Part shown: piece by piece, positions 32,546 through 44,280 of the stretch
Layout: each line of letters begins with the position of its first letter
Position numbering within the stretch: the first letter of the stretch is position 1
Source of the DNA: Mimachlamys varia
Taxonomy: Eukaryota > Mollusca > Bivalvia > Pectinida > Pectinidae
Direction of reading: 5' to 3'
DNA length: 64,000 nucleotides
Assembly (NCBI GenBank): GCA_947623455.1
Contig: OX392529.1
Span: forward strand, 63,983,686 to 64,047,685
Translations under genes and position numbers: made by a program
Notes under the pieces: model-generated
Seen by the model: the letters and a program-made list of their open reading frames with translations, nothing else
What the model was told of the DNA's origin: nothing
Database searches by the model: none

Positions 32546-33264
32546 TTCTTGTTTTGTTGACATGACGACTTGGTTCTCATTTTGATGACTTGATGTTAAC
32601 TTGGATGTGACCAAGATTTACATGACATATTTCATCGATGAAACATAAGACGCCTCTTTCAGAACACCTGGTCTTATTCTCTTGTACTGTTACAGAGAGT
32701 CTCCACGTAAATATTGTTTTCATTGTTATATATTGTTCCATTCAAAATAGCCTTTAAATACAAAGTCCTGTTTAGAACGTCATGTAGTGAAAGATCCCGA
32801 TAGTTTACCACTGCATACAATTGAGAGGGGACCGGAGCGTGAACCCTTGTGTATAGCCGTCCATGTTGATGTGGTACTCGAACTGTTCGAGCGGCCAGCT
32901 ATCGACGTACCCTCAGATGTCCGGATAATGTTCCGGTCATTCGCCCACGTATATACATGTATATGTTGACAGGTTGCTGTCCGGACCATGCCCAGCTGAC
33001 CTTGTTAGGTACCGATAATGGTACCAACACCTTCACATGTCCACGGAGCCTGCCAGACCAAAATCATAATTGCCTACGTGACCTATTAGACCTACATTAC
33101 CTTTCGAATAGCGTCAGATAGATATACATGTATACAAACAAAATATTTCCGAAATCAACACTGACAGCTGAATATTTCGAACTACATTTTGATTTATGGT
33201 AGCTTTTATTAACAATTTATGCTGATATTCTTACTGTAAAACAGTTGATATTTGGCTAATGCAG
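32546..33264. other. No recognised gene
   Basis: About 0.7 kb. Overlapping plus and minus frames near 32,780-32,990 (60-69 codons) show no known domain. Confidence 0.45.
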
Positions 33265-34100
33265 TACATGTATACATGTGTTAGACTAACTAAGCATCAC
33301 TTTACCTACGTGTTAGTGTAACTAAGCATCCATGTACACCCGTATAAGACTAACTAAGCCTTGATGTACGGACGTGTTTGAATAGTAACTAAGTATTTTC
33401 TGAATACACGTGTTTGAGTAACTAGGTCTCACTGTACACACGTGTTAGAGTAACTAGGTCTCACTGTACATACGTATTAGAGTAACTAGGTCTCACTGTA
33501 CATACGTGTTAGAGTAACTAGGTCTCACTGTACATACGTGTTAGAGTAACTAGGTCTCACTGTACACACGTGTTAGAGTAACTAGGTCTCACTGTACACA
33601 TGTGTTAGAGTAACTAGGTCTCACTGTACACATGTGTTAGAGTAACTAAGTCTCACTGTACATACGTGTTAGAGTAACTAAGTCTCACTGTACATACGTG
33701 TTAGAGTAACTAGGTCTCACTGTACACATGTGTTAGAGTAACTAGGTCTCACTGTACATACGTGTTAGAGTAACTAGGTCTCACTGTACATACGTGTTAG
33801 AGTAACTAGGTCTCACTTTACACACGTGTTAGAGTAACTAGGTCTCACTGTACACGCGTTAGAGTAACTAAGTTTCACTGTACATACGTGTTAGAGTAAT
33901 TAAGTCTCACTGTACACATGTGTTAGAGTAACTAAGTGTCACTGTACACATGTGTTAGAGTAACTAGGTATCACTGTACATACGTGTTAGAGTAACTAAG
34001 TCTCATTGTACACACATGTTAGAGTAACTAAGTCTCACTGTACATACGTATTTGAATAACTCAGCCTCGCTGTACATACATGTTAGAGTAATTAAACTCC
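33265..34100. repeat. 32-bp tandem array
   Basis: About 25 units of GTGTTAGAGTAACTAGGTCT followed by CACTGTACATAC. ACACGTGT and TACGTGT variants at the unit joint give repeated ACGTG words. Edge units are diverged (ACTAAGCATCACTTTACCTA). Confidence 0.95.
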
Positions 34101-35224
34101 ATTCTTCACTAGTGAAAAACATCATTTTTCTGTTTTCTGATCAGAACGTTGTTTACAAACAACATTTGGGAAAATCAAAAGCGCCTTGAGTAGATTTTGC
34201 TATAAAAGTGTAATAAGCAGTATAAGTGTCAGTATCTTCAGTAAAATGCCGATAAACTTTACCCATCACTTGACACCATGCCTGGCCTCCAAAAGTTTTT
34301 TACTCCACCTGGAGATCAGCCTATCTTATTTCTGATTGGCTAAAACAATGGCCTAGTACAGGGAACCCGTAAGCTATCTACATTGGAAAACATTTTAAGC
34401 GTCAAAATTCAAATCTCGTTTTGTTGCACTACCTATATACTCAATACAGAAACACGTAAAATGGTTTACATCTAGAACTAGTTAAGAATCACATGTCCTA
34501 TCCATATCTTTATGGATACATTACATCATAGTTCATACATAAAATCATAACCAGTGTTGTATTGATAAATCGCAGATCCTCCTGAAAATTTGACAAAAGT
34601 CTTTGTCTGCAATATCGCTTTTACTTTTTTGCCGAAATATATATATTTTGCTTTTTTGCCGAAATATGTTTTGTCACAAGGTTTTATTTTCTGTTTAAGA
34701 GAAATCGTTTCAGATACATTCTAGAAAATTTATGTTTATTTGTCATTGGAAGGATAGGAAATCGGGAGGGGGGTGGGGGGGTGTGGGGGTGGGGGGTGGG
34801 GGGGGGGGGGGGTTGCAGAGTAGCAGAGTATTGAATGCCGAAGAAGTATTAGTTTTATGATTTTGGGCATGATTAAAGGAAAAATTCAGAAAAATTCAAA
34901 GCTTCAACAAAACCGTAATTCAATCGATTGAACTGAAAAATAATTTATAGTGAAGAGATTTATCCTTTGAATAAAAGAAGACAAACAACTAAATCTGTGT
35001 TTTGATCTGGCTAATGGCCCGACTGTTCGCATGTAGAACACGCCACCAACTCTATTGCCTTGAATCTCGCTTTTTTCTTAATATCCGGGTTCCGTCAGTG
35101 AAGAACACTTTGCACATCCATCCTCCTTTATAAGTTGATTAAGGTATCTTAAACATAAATCAGCACAAATTAAAAAGTGGTGCAATAAAGACCAACTACA
35201 AATTACGTAATTCCTTGTCGAAGG
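34101..35224. other. Unassigned AT-rich DNA with a G-rich tract
   Basis: Contains a G-rich run at 34,764-34,813 (GGGAGGGGGGTGGGGGGGTG onward) with strong G-quadruplex potential, and a short local duplication around TTTTTTGCCGAAATATAT/TTTTTTGCCGAAATATGT near 34,625-34,670. No coding signature. Confidence 0.55.
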
Positions 35225-36165
35225 TAAAGTCGATACTAGTTTCCTTAATGAGAGTTGTCTCAGTATCTAAACATGTCACTTAGTTTCCTAAATGATAGTT
35301 GTCTCATATAAACACACCACTTAATATCATAAATGATAGTTGTCTCAGTATCTAAACATGTCACTTAGTTTCCTAAATGATAGTTGTCTCATATAAACAC
35401 ACCACTAAATATCATAAATGATAGTTGTCTCAGTATCTAAACATGTCACTTAGTTTCCTAAATGATAGTTGTCTCATATAAACACACCACTTAATATCAT
35501 AAATGAGAGTTGTCTCAGTATCTAAATATGTCACTTAGTTTCCCAAATAATTGCTCTACCAGTATCTAAACAAGTCACTTATTTCCTAAATGATAGCTGT
35601 GTCAGTATCTAAACATGTCACTTAGTTTCTTAAATGATAGTTGTCTCATATAAACACACCACTTAGTTTCCTAAATGATAGTTGTGTCAGTATCTAAATA
35701 TGTCACTTAGTTTCCTAAATGATAGTTGTCTCATTATCTAAACATGCCACTTACATTAATGATAGCTGTCTCAGTATCTGAATATGTCACTTAGTTTCCC
35801 AAATAATTGCTCTCCCAGTATCTAAATATATAACATAAACTTTATTTATTTTACAACATTTATGAAACAAGTTATCCAACTTATATTAATCACTCTTGTT
35901 GGCCTGGATGTTAGCGCCCGAGGGGTCTTATTATGGGAGGAAACCGGAGTACCGGAGAAAACCATCGTGGTCGGGCAGGTGACCCCATACCTGTTGACGT
36001 CCGGTCGGGGAATATAACCCCGGCCGCCTTGGTGAAAGGCAAGTGTGCTATCCACTGCACCACCCGACCACCATCTAAATATATCACTTAGTTTCCTAAA
36101 TGATTGCTGTCTCAGTATCTAAATATGATTACTGTCTCAGTATCATAATATATCACTTACTTAAT
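35225..36165. repeat. 42-44-bp tandem array with alternating unit types, split by a SINE
   Basis: Units of TATCTAAACATGTCACTTAG plus TTTCCTAAATGATAGTTGTC alternate with a second type, TATAAACACACCACTTAATA plus TCATAAATGATAGTTGTCTC, giving an ~86-bp two-unit period in the first half. A SINE-like insertion occupies about 35,826-36,072 and array units resume after it. Confidence 0.9.
35826..36072 (-). mobile_element. tRNA-headed SINE inserted in the tandem array
   Basis: On the minus strand: GGTGGTCGGGTGGTGCAGTG, GATAGCACACTTGCC, then GGGTTATATTCCCCGACC as a weak B box, followed by GGTTTTCTCCGGTACTCCGG and TTTCCTCCCA. The last two motifs are the kind of conserved core found in Deu-domain-type SINEs, which I state as a resemblance only. 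The tail is AT-rich with AAATAAATAAAGTTTATG. Flanking array units show the insertion point. Confidence 0.7.
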
Positions 36166-37224
36166 GTCAAAGTGTCAACAAAATAACAACTCGAACTAAA
36201 AAATGATCAATTGCGGCAAAATATACACTTATTAAATATTTACATGAAGAAAATATACGAAAAAATAAGACCAATTTTTACAGAGGATAAGGCGGGGTTA
36301 TCGCACATACATTTGCAGTACGGTAGCGTTATATGGAAGTATGTAGCATCACCATACAACGACAATGATTGTTTATTTGACATTCAAACTAAATTACCTA
36401 TAACATAGCTCAAGGTAATCACGTGTAAATGAAATGGATACACTACCCCAACATAACCAAATGAAAAAAGTACTTACGATATGGTCTGTGATGATTCATT
36501 AACATTTTTACATACTAATATAATTAGCGGATAGTTATACAGCTGTTTTCCAATCATAATTCCATGTAACGGTAGATACGATAATTAATACATTTCTAAT
36601 CACAACGTTTCTCTCACCGATGGATTATTTGCTGATTTTCAACCAAAAGGTATTTTTGTGGACTTGTTTTGGTAATGGTATAAGATGTGCAATAAGTAGT
36701 TTATGAAATAATAAATAAATTGTTAAGCTATGACGCGGGTATAATTGTATCGGAAAAGTTTACGACTGCTTAACCATTTAATTTTATGAAGCTTTCATGT
36801 CTTGACAATTGTAAAGTGCCATTTCGTTTCCATATTATCAACAGGCCGATGTCACAACAGAAGTCCTCGTTTCTGGAAAGCCACCAGTGATTCTGCTGTT
36901 TGGGTATTCAATGTATGTGGCAACTTTACTTACGATACATGTGCTCGTGTACTGAAATCCGGCCATGTTGACTAGTCAAACACATGCTTTATACCTGCGA
37001 TGTGGTTGTGGCAATTCAACAGTGTTACATCGAGATTTTGTATTTTACAGGAAGAACAGCACACATAATGGCAGCTATTGGCCTAACACCTCATGGCTAC
37101 GACGCTGATGTTATAAATACTATTTGTTTTACCTTCGTACTTTAGGCTGATATATTCAATTATGTGATATCGTATGTGCTTGAACTGTTTGTAAGAGCAT
37201 CCTAGAGCATTGGCTATCTTTGTC
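36166..37224. other. No recognised gene
   Basis: AT-rich. One 65-codon plus-strand frame at 36,211 has no known domain. Confidence 0.45.
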
Positions 37225-37640
37225 AAATAATGCGAGAAGATTTCAGCTCTTCCAATTACACGACATGTTGATTAAAATGCATGCTGCATGGGTCAGAGAC
37301 AATAGACAGATCTACAGAAGGAAAAATAGGCAGATAAACAAAAAACAGAAAGCATCTAAGCGCCAACAAAACCATAATCCGAACCCGATTAAACAAGGGG
37401 AAACATGGACACAGAAAAAAAAGATTTACAAGGAGACCGTTAAGAAGTAGAATTTAATAAGACCATGTTTACCGGAAGAGTAAGCTTCTTAAGCTTCACC
37501 GACGCGACCCCTACCCCCTGTAAACCTAGGTCACATTCAATGGAATTTTACTTCCTCAAAGTAAGAGCTGTGGCATCATCCCTAATCATAACAAGTTGGC
37601 ATACGCCTAGAATGTTTTAATTACATAAATACGGAACGTG
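37225..37640 (+). repeat. Dispersed repeat, copy 1
   Basis: Shares AAGCGxCAACAAAAC, ATCCGAA, CGATTAAAC-type, TTTACAAGGAGACC and CCGGAAGAGTA with 49,300-49,520 in the same orientation. The 76-codon Lys-rich frame here is not kept in the other copy, which argues against coding function. Confidence 0.6.
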
Positions 37641-37851
37641 TATGTATCTTTTTTGAAGATAACTGTTCGTTGTAAAAACCTGAATATAGAAGTTGACGTA
37701 AAAGCGAGCTTAGTATCTCAATTTGTTGTCTATATGGCCACAATATCACCATCTGACTGTCTGTTTTGTGATGTTTTACTCGGAAAAGCTAATCAATTAT
37801 CGACTTAATTTAGTAAAATGCAGTTCGACCTAATGCATATCGCTATGTACT
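37641..37851. other. No recognised feature
   Basis: Short unassigned stretch before the 75-bp array. Confidence 0.5.
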
Positions 37852-39018
37852 AATAGTCCAACAGGTCGAGGAGCTAAGCTCACTTATGCAGTGTGTTGTT
37901 CGACCTGTCGACGTGTCGGCTTTTGCCTTATAGGTCTATATAACAATATTCCAACAGGCCGACCTAAGCTCAGTATGCAGTTTGTTGTTCGACCTGGTGT
38001 CTATAGCTTTATATGTTATGATATTACAACGGTTCGACCTAAGCTTTGTTTGCAGTGTGTATTTCGACCTGGTGTCCATAGCTTTATATGTAATGATATT
38101 ACAACAGGTCGACCTAAGCCCAGTATGCAGTGTGTATTTCGACCTGGTGTCCATAGCTTTATATGTTATGATATTACAACAGGTCGACCTAAGCTTTGTT
38201 TGCAGTGTGTTATTTTGACCTGGTGTCTATAGCTTTATATGTTATGATATTACAATAGGTCGACCTAAGCTCAGTATGCAGTGTGTATTTCGACCTGGTG
38301 TCCATAGCTTTACATGTAATGATATTACAACAGGTCGACCTAAGCCCAGTATGCAGTGTGTATTTCGACCTGGTGTCTATAGCTTTATATGTTATGATAT
38401 TACAACAGGTCGACCTAAGCCCAGTATGCAGTGTGTATTTCGACCTGGTGTCCATAGCTTTATATGTAATGATATTACAACAGGTCGACCTGAGCCCAGT
38501 ATGCAGTGTGTATTTCGACCTGGTGTCTATAGCTTTATATGTTATGATATTACAACAGTTCGACCTAAGCCCAGTATGCAGTGTGTATTTCGACCTGGTG
38601 TCCATAGCTTTATATGTTATGATATTACAACAGGTCGACCTAAGCCCAGTATGCAGTGTGTATTTCGACCTGGTGTCTATAGCTTTATATGTAATGATAT
38701 TACAACAGGTCGACCTAAGCTTTGTTTGCAGTGTGTTATTTTGACCTGGTGTCCATAGCTTTATATGTAATGATATTACAACAGGTCGACCTAAGCTTTG
38801 TTTGCAGTGTGTTATTTTGACCTGGTGTCCATAGCTTTATATGTAATGCTATTACAACAGGTCGACCTAAGCCCAGTATGCAGTATGTATTTCGACCTGG
38901 TGTCCATAGCTTTATATGTAATGATATTACAACAGGTCGACCTAAGCCCAGTATGCAGTGTGTTATTTTGACCTTGTGTCTATAGCTTTATATGTAATGC
39001 TATTACAACAGGTCGACT
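37852..39018. repeat. 75-bp satellite with AGGTCGACCT palindrome
   Basis: About 15.5 units of GTCGACCTAAGCCCAGTATG, CAGTGTGTATTTCGACCTGG, TGTCCATAGCTTTATATGTA and ATGATATTACAACAG. Each unit joint forms AGGTCGACCT, a perfect 10-bp dyad, and the unit centre has TCGACCTGG. The length is 25 codons, so long frames (up to 160 codons) arise on both strands without any start or domain evidence. Two alternations (GCCCAGTATG versus GCTTTGTTTG, and GTCCATAG versus GTCTATAG) indicate higher-order exchange. Confidence 0.95.
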
Positions 39019-40705
39019 CTTTCTTTATTTTTGTATTATTGGCTGTAAGTTTCACCAAAGGTTTCGGATGGCCCAGAAATGATGCTTTAACATATTTATT
39101 TCATAAATATAAAATAAATCAGCTGATTGTGTTTCATTACGTTTATAAAACATAATTGACACATCAAACTTAACAAGAAAATGATATCACCATTTAAACA
39201 TTTTGAAGGCTTTATGTCTATTTGAACAGAAAAGTTTTTGGAACAGAATGGTCGTCTTTACAAATTATAGATATGATTGAATGCCCAATTTTAAAACTGT
39301 GTAAAAATGTAAGCATGGATTAGAGTCTTCTAATCTTTGACAACTGTTGTTTTGAATAGTCTTCTAAATCCAAGAAGAAATGTAAACTCCTTCTGCAAAT
39401 CTGAAGGCTTATGTACACCTGGGAGAACCCATTTATAAGCATTCCATCTTAACCGAGCTCAGAAACTTGTCATAAACAGCTATTTTAATGTGATTTAAAC
39501 GACATCTTAGTTTAACATTATGTGCTTCTTGCATGGTTTACCTCTTTTTGCCTACAGTTGTTCATTTCTTCGCATGTGTGTGTTTTTCTTATTTCAAAAG
39601 CTTCATTCTGACATTGTGACCATACAGGTAGTGGTTGTTAAATAGGTTACAACTGTACATTTGTTTCTTGTTTTGATATACCAGTAACGTGTGTGTTCAC
39701 ATACAAATGTAACCAACTTTGGGGAAAATGGGAGGACATGATCACTGCTGATTTAAGCCTGGTAATGCCTTATTTTATTTCAAATTTAGCTATACAATTC
39801 CGCTTGCTTAATGTCAGCATTTGTTGTATTCATTATTTTAGTAAATTATGAAGTTCACTTATAAGAAGAGGTGTTAAAAGTTATTTCAAATGACTCACTT
39901 GCTTATAAAAACAACTTCAAACAGGGACATTCCTCACATTCTTAATGTGGATCATACTTGGGGATGGTGCTGTGCTCCTGATTAATACTCAAACAGTTCG
40001 GGGGGGGGAGGGGCTATTATTGGAAGTCGTCTGCTGGCTTGTAATGCAAACTAGGGCATACAACGCGTGCAACGTGCATAACAAACACGATGAAGAGACC
40101 AACGAGCGCACTGGCCATATGTTTATGTGCACAGTGACGGAGATACTTGTCGTATCGGATTTTTGTAAATTCAACAGGACAACCAATTGTTGCTTATTGT
40201 AAGTGTCTGTATCAGTTCTATAAATTTATGTTTTTTATTGAATTTTAATTCCACAGTAAAAGTTTAAATGAACCGTTAAGAACACCGTTTAACGTGTTAG
40301 TTACATTCTGGCTAGGTGATACCTAGTCTTTGATGTTATTAGTCTAACTTGAAAAATAATCATAACCTTCACAAAACCATCACACATGCGATGACTGCTC
40401 AATATGCCCGGTGCAATGCTTTGCCAGTAAATTATTGTATGGATATAGAAAGTTATATCTGCAAATACACCATGTTGAAAAATTGATAATGTCGAAGTAA
40501 TGGTTTATTTTGTTGTTCTGTTTTGATTTTATTTGCCATATGTTTTTTATTCTTTTTTTTTATAGAAACAATTCTGAATGTTGTTCGATATGAAAAGTTT
40601 ACATTTTCATTTGAAGAAACTATACAAAATAATGACGATTTGTCGAACGCCTCAAACGTTTTTAATAAGATAATACGTCAACTATGATGTACGTCAACCA
40701 AGAAT
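39019..40705. other. No recognised gene
   Basis: About 1.7 kb of AT-rich sequence. An 85-codon plus frame at 39,945 and its minus shadow show no known domain. A G-rich run GGGGGGGGAGGGG lies near 40,000. Confidence 0.45.
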
Positions 40706-40858
40706 TTAACGGCATTCTGTTCCGTGTTATGGCCTATAATACGGACAGGATTGCAGACAAAATGAATAACACGCGTTCGCGCGATATGATCATTTATCTC
40801 GATGTTAGTCCGTGTTATAGTAACATAACACGGAAGAGAATGCGGTGTAATACTTATA
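40706..40858. mobile_element. ~150-bp fold-back (MITE-like)
   Basis: TTAACGGCATTCTGTTCCGT and the following GTTATGGCCTATAATACGGAC are matched inversely by GTCCGTGTTATAGTAACATA and ACACGGAAGAGAATGCGGTG. Arms of ~42 bp are about 80% identical with a ~65-bp centre. The right arm carries its own hairpin, CCGTGTTATAGTAACATAAC plus ACGG. Confidence 0.7.
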
Positions 40859-41249
40859 TTTTCCATTAGCTTTGATTTATAATTTCATAAAATTTATATT
40901 TATGATTTCAATTGTTTTGAAAAGTAAAATTATTAATAAATGGAACAGCCAACAGCCAGCTATCGTAGTAATTAAGACGTCACAATAGCAATGACGTCAT
41001 ATTAACAACTCCATATTTATTAAAACACGCCTCATAACTGGCCCTGGTAGTGTTATATAGTGACAATGCCGAGCAAATGTAAATATGATCAAACAATCAT
41101 CTATAACAAGCGTTTTGTATATACTCTTACTAGACTATTTAACATTGACTTGGATGGGACCTAGATTGACATCTCGGATGTCGTAAATGACGCAGAAGAT
41201 GCTTACTCCTTTGGAACACTTGGCCTGATTCTCTTGAAGGCAGGGTTGT
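40859..41249. other. Unassigned, with two TGACGTCA-like sites
   Basis: GACGTCACAATAGCAATGAC followed by GTCAT near 40,975-41,000 contains two CRE-like words. There is no nearby gene to regulate. Confidence 0.4.
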
Positions 41250-41562
41250 TTATTAGTGGGACGCCGGGCTTGTGATGGAAGAGTGTCGATTTGGAGTCCT
41301 AGCCAAGACACTTGTTTTGTATCGTAGATCAAGGTACTTTACTCGGTTGTTCCAGTCTAATCAGCTGTAAACGAATACGTGGTTGGGAAGTGCTAGCAAT
41401 TGTTAATTGTATGCTAACTGTGAGCGCCGAAATAGTCGAGAACGATATTGACTGTTCGCTAATGCCAAATTATTACGAATAATAATGTGTGAACCACTTC
41501 CAGATAAGCTTTAAGATTGTGATAAAGCGGTACTTCGAATTATTATTAGTATGATTATTACG
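41250..41562 (+). mobile_element. V-SINE-like element, copy 1
   Basis: Head AGTGGGACGCCGGGCTTGTG with GATTTGGAGTCCTAGCC as a decayed B-box region; body AAGGTACTTTACTCGGTTGT, CCAGTCTAATCAGCTGTAAA and CGAGAACGATATTGACTGTT; tail with AATAATAATGTGTGAACCAC. It matches 63,281-63,600 and the reverse complement of 55,868-56,105. The CTTTACTC-type body and the GAACCGCTTT-type tail resemble the V-SINE superfamily known from molluscs. Family assignment is tentative. Confidence 0.75.
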
Positions 41563-41819
41563 TGAATGAAGAACGTATACGGATCTGCTGTAGATGGCTA
41601 GATACTAATGCAAATAACACTGTTCCGTGACAGCAAAATAAGTTCCAACTGGGAGAGGAGCTCCATGAGGGGATAGCATACTGTCTGTGTTTCAGGTAAT
41701 CTCATGACTTGAGGAAACGGCATTAAACGGAAATTTACCAATTTTAACAATCTGTTCCATACATATATATTGCGGAATTTTAGTTTGGCTAGTAGTACCG
41801 CCTCAAAACCGTTATTGAG

Positions 41820-42420
41820 AAGAAAATGTTCAAGGTTTTTCACATTTTTGACCTTGAAAGTAGATCAATGTCATTGATATGAGGAAACTTTAATTGCATT
41901 ATTTCCCAGTTAACTACATGCAAATATCATTACACTGGGCATTTTCGTTACCGAGAAGTTTCTTGAAGATTTTAAGGCATTTGACCCTAAATATAGGTCA
42001 AGGTCATTGATGTGAGGAAACTTTGTAGCACTCATCTCTATGTACATACTAGTCAAATATCATTACCCTAGACTTTTCGGATATTGAGAAGATTGTTTAA
42101 GGTTCTCACATATTTCACAAATAAAACCTTGAAAGCAGGTCAAAGTCATTCATATGACGAAACACTTTAGCACTTCATCTAAGGTTCATGTACCTACTGA
42201 CCAAATATCATTACACTGGGCCTTTCTGTTAGTAAGAAGAAGATTGTTAAAGGACTTGTTTTTAATATTTTTGACACATGTGACCTTGAAATTAAATCAA
42301 AGGTCATTCATATGAAAAAACTTTGTAGCGCTCATTCCCAGGTATCTTCTGGCCAAATATCAGCACTGCGGGCCTTTCGGTCATTGAGTTGTTTGAAGGA
42401 AAAGTTTACAGATGTACGAC
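41820..42420. repeat. ~140-bp TGACCTTGAAA array, four diverged units
   Basis: Units near 41,820, 41,960, 42,100 and 42,240 share TGACCTTGAAAxTAGxTCAA, GTCATTxATATGA, AAACTTTGTAGC, CAAATATCATTACACTGGGC and a GAGAAGxxxTTxAAGG joint. It is a type of dispersed array common in bivalve non-coding DNA. Each unit has TGACCT half-sites. Confidence 0.8.
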
Positions 42421-43384
42421 GACAGAAGATGCACGATGACTAAAGGTTTGGGCCAAATTACTTAAAAATGCAATATTCACAAAACAAAACTAAAAAACTA
42501 ATATCATCTGTAAAGTTTTTATCTTTCATATTTTGTCTTTTTGCAAAAAATTCGTATAAGACATAAGGGAAAGTCGCATTAGAATTAAAATAGATTGATT
42601 GTAATATAACAGCATGGTCCTTTCATGCATACATGTAAGTTAATTACTTAAAGCGCTGTGGTATGATTTTATCAATACCTGTTGTTTCTAAATCAAACAC
42701 TACTGTAGATTCTTCACCAGTTAGTTGTCTCTTTGAAAGATCAACTTCTCCCTTGAATCCAATTGCATTGTCGTATGTGTCATCCTCCTTCACATATTCT
42801 CTCTAATTATGGCGAATATATATGTAAAATGCAGAAAAAAAGGAAGAAAAAACATTCAAACATTTTAAATATTAGGTGCAGTTAAATGGTGTATTCAGTG
42901 ATGGTACAATTAACACAAATTATGAATCATTTGAAGTGAAACCCACTATTTGCACAATACCAGCAGAAATGTTTTTCATTTGAGTACGGAATCAAAATCT
43001 CTCATGACATAACACCTGGTCTATTTACGACATCATTGCATTAACCTTATTCAGTGAGAGTCTTGTTGCTTTGTTTCGGATAACATGGAGAATACATTTG
43101 CATCAAGATTATCAAAATTGGATATTGTTTACTTTTTTTATCGAGAAACTTTTTCGTTTAAAAGAAAATTTAGACTTAATAGCCCTGGTGTTTTTCTTAA
43201 TCCAGTCCTTCCGTACTCTGTGAAATTTAGCTACACTTCCAGGAGAAAGCAAGGCATCTTCATTCACCTGAGAAAACAACTTTGTTGTCAATGTACAGTT
43301 TCCAAATGTTCACATATACTTCATTGAAAACATTGAAAATAGACATCTGCAGGAACTTGGTAAAATATTCAGTTGATTTTGTTG
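42421..43384. other. No recognised gene
   Basis: AT-rich. The 80-codon plus-strand frame at 43,085 shows no domain I recognise. Confidence 0.45.
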
Positions 43385-43560
43385 AACGACCTGTTAACAG
43401 TCAGGGTCATTAAAAGCATGCCAGGTTTTGGAGGTGGAGGAAAGCGGAGTACCCGGGTAAAAAACCACCGACCTATGGTCAGTACCTGGCAACTGCCCAC
43501 ATGGGTGTTGAACTCGCCCCCCCCCCCCCCCCTGACCTTGACCGGCCGCTGTGTAGTAGG
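43385..43560 (-). mobile_element. SINE fragment with tRNA-like head and poly(C) interruption
   Basis: Plus-strand landmarks CCAGGTTTTGGAGGTGGAGG, AAAGCGGAGTACCCGGGTAA, ACCACCGACCTATGGTCAGT and ACCTGGCAACTGCCCACATG, then GGTGTTGAACTCGC as an inverse B box. This pattern is a SINE common in bivalves, here in minus orientation. A C-run of about 16 (43,517-43,532) interrupts the head. It shares the CCGGAGTACCxGG core with the SINE at 35.8-36.1 kb. Confidence 0.65.
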
Positions 43561-44108
43561 AATATCTGTCTAATCTGGCAAAGTACAAGAACTTATACCA
43601 TATATCTTCAAACCGACATCTGTTTAAGCAACAGACTGGTCCAATTAACATTGCATTCATAATTTGGAACTGTCTCGGACCTTTCCAGATGATACTGGCA
43701 CCCACTACAGCTTCTTGTTCTCAAGTCGACAATCCACAAATATACAACCTTTACAGTGTTGACACCAATACGACCTGAAATTGAGACACTATAAGTTATC
43801 TCCCTTTATTTTGGTAACTCCAGTACTTCAACTAAAACTACCCCTTTTCAGTCACAGGGACATGTTACAATAAAATGGATTGATTAAATGTTAAGGAGTT
43901 TTTTTAAACACAAATTCCACATTATTTTATACAAACTTATCTGAATTGGTCAGACTAAGCTTATCTTGTAATTAGGACATGTAAAAAGCGTTTGATTGAA
44001 CAGCAACAGGCAGACAAAGCCACATAAAATCTTATTCATATTCTATATTCAATAAAATGCTTCAAATATTAGGTTATGTATAAGCGGATCCAGAATGGGT
44101 CGATCGTC
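43561..44108. other. No recognised feature
   Basis: Unassigned AT-rich sequence. Confidence 0.5.
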
Positions 44109-44280
44109 GGCGACCAGATAGATAGCTCAATTGGCTGAGTGTCGGTCTAGAGTACGGGAGGTCCCGGGCTTGAACCCCGGTCTGGCCGTGCATTTTTCCT
44201 CTTCTGTTAAATTTGTTACCAAACGAAATATACCATCGGAATGTTGTATAGGGTTGTGTGTGTGTCATAGGGATTAAAGT
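44109..44280 (+). mobile_element. tRNA-derived SINE (second family), copy 1
   Basis: GGCGACCAGATAGATAGCTC, AATTGGCTGAG (A box), GGTCCCGGGCTTGAACCCCG (B box) and GTCTGGCCGTGCATTTTTCC. GACCAGA and TCTGGCC form six of seven acceptor-stem pairs. A 3' body (CTTCTGTTAAATTTGTTACC) shared with the next copy shows it is a SINE, not a tRNA gene. Confidence 0.65.

Noticed and set aside
37220..37450. 76-codon Lys-rich protein
   Set aside because: The segment is a dispersed repeat whose second copy (49,300-49,520) does not keep the frame.
37891..38758. Repeat proteins of ~110-160 residues
   Set aside because: The 75-bp satellite is a multiple of three and stop-free. Plus and minus frames are equally long.
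24902..39018. CRISPR array
   Set aside because: The short repeats are directly tandem without unique spacers, and the window is eukaryotic.
40975..41000. CRE promoter
   Set aside because: TGACGTCA-like words are present but no transcription unit nearby can be supported.
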